NCBI GenBank assembly: GCA_012841465.1
Contig: DUUS01000112.1
Coordinates: forward strand, 1 to 15,816
Direction of reading: 5' to 3'
Length of the DNA: 15,816 nucleotides
DNA from: Mollicutes bacterium
Lineage (GTDB): Bacteria > Bacillota_I > Bacilli_A > RF39 > UBA660
Below the pieces are notes generated by a model. That model was given only the letters and a program-made list of their open reading frames with translations. It was not told where the DNA came from and ran no database searches. The position numbers and the translations under genes were made by a program. Below are positions 13,555 to 15,816 of the stretch, one piece after another (positions within the stretch are counted from its first letter, which is position 1; every line of letters begins with the position of its first letter).

Positions 13555-14377
13555 TATAAATTAAATACCAGTCTGATAATTTTACTTTACTAAGGTTAGT
13601 AATTTCAGTTAAATAATCCCACTCTAAATTAACTTCTTTTTTATAATCTAAAAATTCTTTAGTTTCATTTTTGCAAGGTCCATTATTACATATAAATACT
13701 AACTCATCTAAATATAAAGCAATTATATTATTTAAAGATCCTTGATATGTTTTAGGAAGCTCTTCTTTAATTAAGGTTTCATAAGTTAACATTAAATTAA
13801 TTGTTTTAAGTTTTTCATCACTAGAAAGTGATGAATAAGTAATATCACCAATAGGATTATCAAGTATTAAAAAGTCCATTAAATAAACAAAATTATCTAC
13901 TGATATTTTTTCATAAGTAGTTGTCTCTAAGTTCAATGTAACTGAATCTATTAAGGTTTCTAAATTACTGATAAATTCTTCATTGTTTTCAAAAGAAGGA
14001 GTTCCAAGAGGATTAATAAGGTTTCCTTCCATAGTAATAAATGAAGATACAACTTCATAAGAAATTACTTTTATTTGGGGTGGAGATGATTCCATTATTT
14101 CATTTTCAGCTTTTATTTTAAGAATATCACCAACATTAAGTCCAGGGTCTAAACTTACATAAATATATTCATAGTCTTTTATAAATTTATTATCTTTATA
14201 TTTACTTATTTCATATGAAGATTCATTTTTGCTAGTTATAATAGCATGAAATTCAAAGAAATCTTTTTCTTTAACTACTTGTTTTTGATTACTGCTTTCA
14301 ATTACAAATAATATTATTCCTAGGAAAAATATTAAAACAAATGATATTACAAATAAATATTTACTACTTTTACTCAT
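13544..14377 (-). CDS. N-terminally anchored membrane protein, unknown
   Basis: A 277-residue protein with one N-terminal hydrophobic segment (about 7-27) after a basic start MSKSSKY, giving a type II anchor or uncleaved signal; the remaining ~250 residues should be outside the cell. The first part (about 40-115) is beta-rich (FHAIITSKNESSYEISKY, YIYVSLDPGLNVGDILKIKAENE) and could be an OB-like small barrel. The second (about 125-270) is helical and Leu-rich, with a CNNGPC pair of cysteines near 231-236 that might form a disulfide. It overlaps der by eight bases, and its ribosome binding site GAGG lies inside der. No family is recognised, and the link to a ribosome GTPase is unexplained. Confidence 0.75.
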   Translation of the reverse strand: MSKSSKYLFVISFVLIFFLGIILFVIESSNQKQVVKEKDFFEFHAIITSKNESSYEISKYKDNKFIKDYEYIYVSLDPGLNVGDILKIKAENEIMESSPPQIKVISYEVVSSFITMEGNLINPLGTPSFENNEEFISNLETLIDSVTLNLETTTYEKISVDNFVYLMDFLILDNPIGDITYSSLSSDEKLKTINLMLTYETLIKEELPKTYQGSLNNIIALYLDELVFICNNGPCKNETKEFLDYKKEVNLEWDYLTEITNLSKVKLSDWYLIYNGK

Positions 14378-15686
14378 CTTTACTTCCTCTATTTTTAAAT
14401 TTTAATACAATTGGGGTTCCATCAAAATCGATTGATTCTCTGATTTTATTTTCAAGATATCTTTCATAACTAAAATGAACTAATCTTTTATTATTGACAG
14501 AAAATTCAAATTTGGGTGGTTTAGTACTTACTTGACTAACAAAATAAATCTTTAGTCTTTGTTTTTTATAACTAGGAGGAGGAGTTATAATAACTGCTTC
14601 TCTAATTAAATCATTGATTACTGATGTTTTAACTTCTTTTTTAGCATTTTCATAAGACTTAATAATCTCTGGCATTAAAGTATGAACTCTTTTTTTAGTA
14701 AGTGCGGATAAAAACACAATACTAGCATAGGGAATGAATTTAAAGTTCTCTCTAATCTTTAAAGTCATTTCTTTCATTTCAGATTCTTTATTTTTAACTA
14801 AATCCCATTTATTAACTGCTATTACTATACCTTTTCCTGCATCAAGTGCGTATGATGCTATGTGTTTGTCATGCTCAACGATGCCACTTTCTGCATCAAG
14901 TAAAAGCACACACACATCTGATCTATCAATTGCTTTTAAGGTTCTTAGTAAACTATATTTTTCGATTCTTTCATAAATGCGACCTTTTTTTCTAAGTCCG
15001 GCAGTATCTATCGCGATATATTCGTTATCTTGATAGGTGAATTTTGTATCAACTGCATCTCTTGTGGTGCCAGCTTGAGATGAGACAAGAACTCTTTCTT
15101 CATTTAAAAGAGCATTAATAAGTGAACTTTTTCCTGTATTAGGTCTTCCAATAATACTAAATCTTAGAATATCATCATTTATATCTTCAACATATTCATC
15201 AAAATCTTTAGTTATTTCTTCTAAAAGATTATCAATTCCCCTATTATGCTGACTAGATACCGGTATATAATTATCAAAACCAAGTTCATAAAAATTATAT
15301 AAGTTTTGATCATGTTTTTCTATATCTAGTTTATTAACTGCTACAATTACTTTTTTGCCACTTTTTTTTAGTATATCAGAGACTAGATAATCATTGCTGG
15401 TTAACTCTTCTTTTCCATCAAGTACAAAAACGATGACATCTGACTCTTCTATAGCAAGCTCTGCCTGCATTTTGATATTATCGTTAAATGTTTCTTTTGA
15501 CAGATCAATTCCACCTGTATCAATTAAATGAAAACTTTTTCCATTATAAAAAACAATACCATAAATCCGATCTCTCGTTACTCCTGGAATATCATCTACT
15601 ATAGCTCTTCTCTCTTTAATAAGTCGATTAAATAGAGTTGATTTTCCTGTATTAGGTCGTCCGATTAAACAAACTGTTTTTCTCAT
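14370..15686 (-). CDS. der: Ribosome-assembly GTPase Der (EngA)
   Basis: Essential GTPase that matures the 50S subunit; cytoplasmic. Its 438 residues match the family. Two G domains in tandem define it: the first has GRPNTGKS (9-16), DTGG (56-59) and NKLD (118-121); the second has GRPNTGKS (180-187), DTAG (227-230) and NKWD (292-295). A KH-like C-terminal domain (about 345-438) includes ITPPPSYKKQRLKIYFVSQ. Both P-loops have Thr where GRPNVGKS is commoner, a mild change. AGAGG precedes the ATG by about 8 bases. It is the first gene of a four-gene operon with its own promoter upstream. Confidence 0.97.
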   Translation of the reverse strand: MRKTVCLIGRPNTGKSTLFNRLIKERRAIVDDIPGVTRDRIYGIVFYNGKSFHLIDTGGIDLSKETFNDNIKMQAELAIEESDVIVFVLDGKEELTSNDYLVSDILKKSGKKVIVAVNKLDIEKHDQNLYNFYELGFDNYIPVSSQHNRGIDNLLEEITKDFDEYVEDINDDILRFSIIGRPNTGKSSLINALLNEERVLVSSQAGTTRDAVDTKFTYQDNEYIAIDTAGLRKKGRIYERIEKYSLLRTLKAIDRSDVCVLLLDAESGIVEHDKHIASYALDAGKGIVIAVNKWDLVKNKESEMKEMTLKIRENFKFIPYASIVFLSALTKKRVHTLMPEIIKSYENAKKEVKTSVINDLIREAVIITPPPSYKKQRLKIYFVSQVSTKPPKFEFSVNNKRLVHFSYERYLENKIRESIDFDGTPIVLKFKNRGSKDE

Positions 15687-15711
15687 TTTAATACCTCTTT
15701 AAATCTATTTA

Positions 15712-15740
15712 ATTTTATCATAGTAAAGAAAATAAAACAA
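15712..15740 (-). promoter_or_regulatory. der operon promoter
   Basis: TTGTTT (15740-15735) and TAAAAT (15717-15712) are 17 bp apart, and TGA directly before the -10 gives an extended -10 pattern. The start site should fall about 20 bases before the der ATG, leaving room for AGAGG. Confidence 0.6.
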
Positions 15741-15758
15741 ACTTTTAAATATGGGTTT

Positions 15759-15816
15759 TTATGGAATTAAGGGCGTTAAAATAGGTCTGAAAGTATTAAT
15801 ATATCTGGGCGATCCA
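15759..15816 (-). CDS. Possible C-terminal end of an upstream gene (partial)
   Basis: One minus-strand frame is open from the window edge to a TAA at 15761-15759 and would encode the tail RYINTFRPILTPLIP. The other two minus frames hit stops within this stretch. The piece is too short to identify and could be open by chance. It fits the gene order, since der would then follow another minus-strand gene after about 70 bases. Confidence 0.3.
   Translation of the reverse strand, partial: GSPRYINTFRPILTPLIP

Noticed and set aside
14734..14976. 80-codon plus-strand ORF
   Set aside because: It lies wholly inside der on the opposite strand, has no ribosome binding site, and der is a certain gene.
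1..15816. CRISPR array, insertion sequence, tRNA or rRNA
   Set aside because: No spaced direct repeats, transposase motifs, terminal inverted repeats, or tRNA/rRNA signatures were seen on either strand.

Overview
This window is strongly AT-rich and densely coded. Almost every gene lies on the minus strand, many genes overlap by a few bases, and Shine-Dalgarno sites are clear. The gene set (L19, TrmD, RimM, Der, D-Ala-D-Ala ligase, Lon, pyrimidine-nucleoside phosphorylase) fits a low-GC Firmicute of class Bacilli. A SpoVID-like LysM protein followed by a YsxE/CotS-like protein, directly downstream of lon, points to a spore-forming lineage or one with spore-forming ancestors. TGA is used as a stop (for example in the ATGA overlaps at 8979-8982 and 11951-11954), so the code is standard and not the Mycoplasma code. 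A gut Bacilli lineage of the RF39/Erysipelotrichia kind is a reasonable guess, but it is an inference.

Reading right to left, the direction of most transcription: (1) 15740-12192 is one operon with its own promoter, der > anchored unknown protein > YgjP-type metallohydrolase > SPOUT rRNA methyltransferase, closed by a strong terminator. (2) 11272-12193 is a small divergent plus-strand pair: a four-helix membrane protein built from an internal duplication, and a DUF1292-like small protein. (3) 11247-6259 is a long run starting at a good promoter: a GDPD-like protein that has lost its catalytic residues > ddl > rimM > trmD > four unrecognised genes. (4) rplS (L19) has its own extended -10 promoter, a two-hairpin leader and a terminator. 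(5) pdp and lon each have their own promoter and 3' hairpin. (6) The spoVID-like and ysxE-like genes overlap and converge on a small plus-strand membrane-protein gene. (7) The left edge carries a minus-strand promoter, three hairpins and a U-tract terminator, which I read as an unidentified small or leader RNA.

Functionally, most of the window is translation and ribosome maturation (L19, RimM, TrmD, Der, the A-loop type methyltransferase), joined with cell-wall synthesis (Ddl), proteolysis (Lon), nucleoside salvage (Pdp) and a shortened spore-coat module. In Bacillus, rimM-trmD-rplS are adjacent. Here four unknown genes sit between trmD and rplS, and they are the main candidates for lineage-specific biology. 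The lon > spoVID > ysxE order is a shortened version of the Bacillus subtilis lonA...spoVID-ysxE region. The most unusual protein is the GDPD-like one, in which all five expected catalytic or metal positions are replaced.
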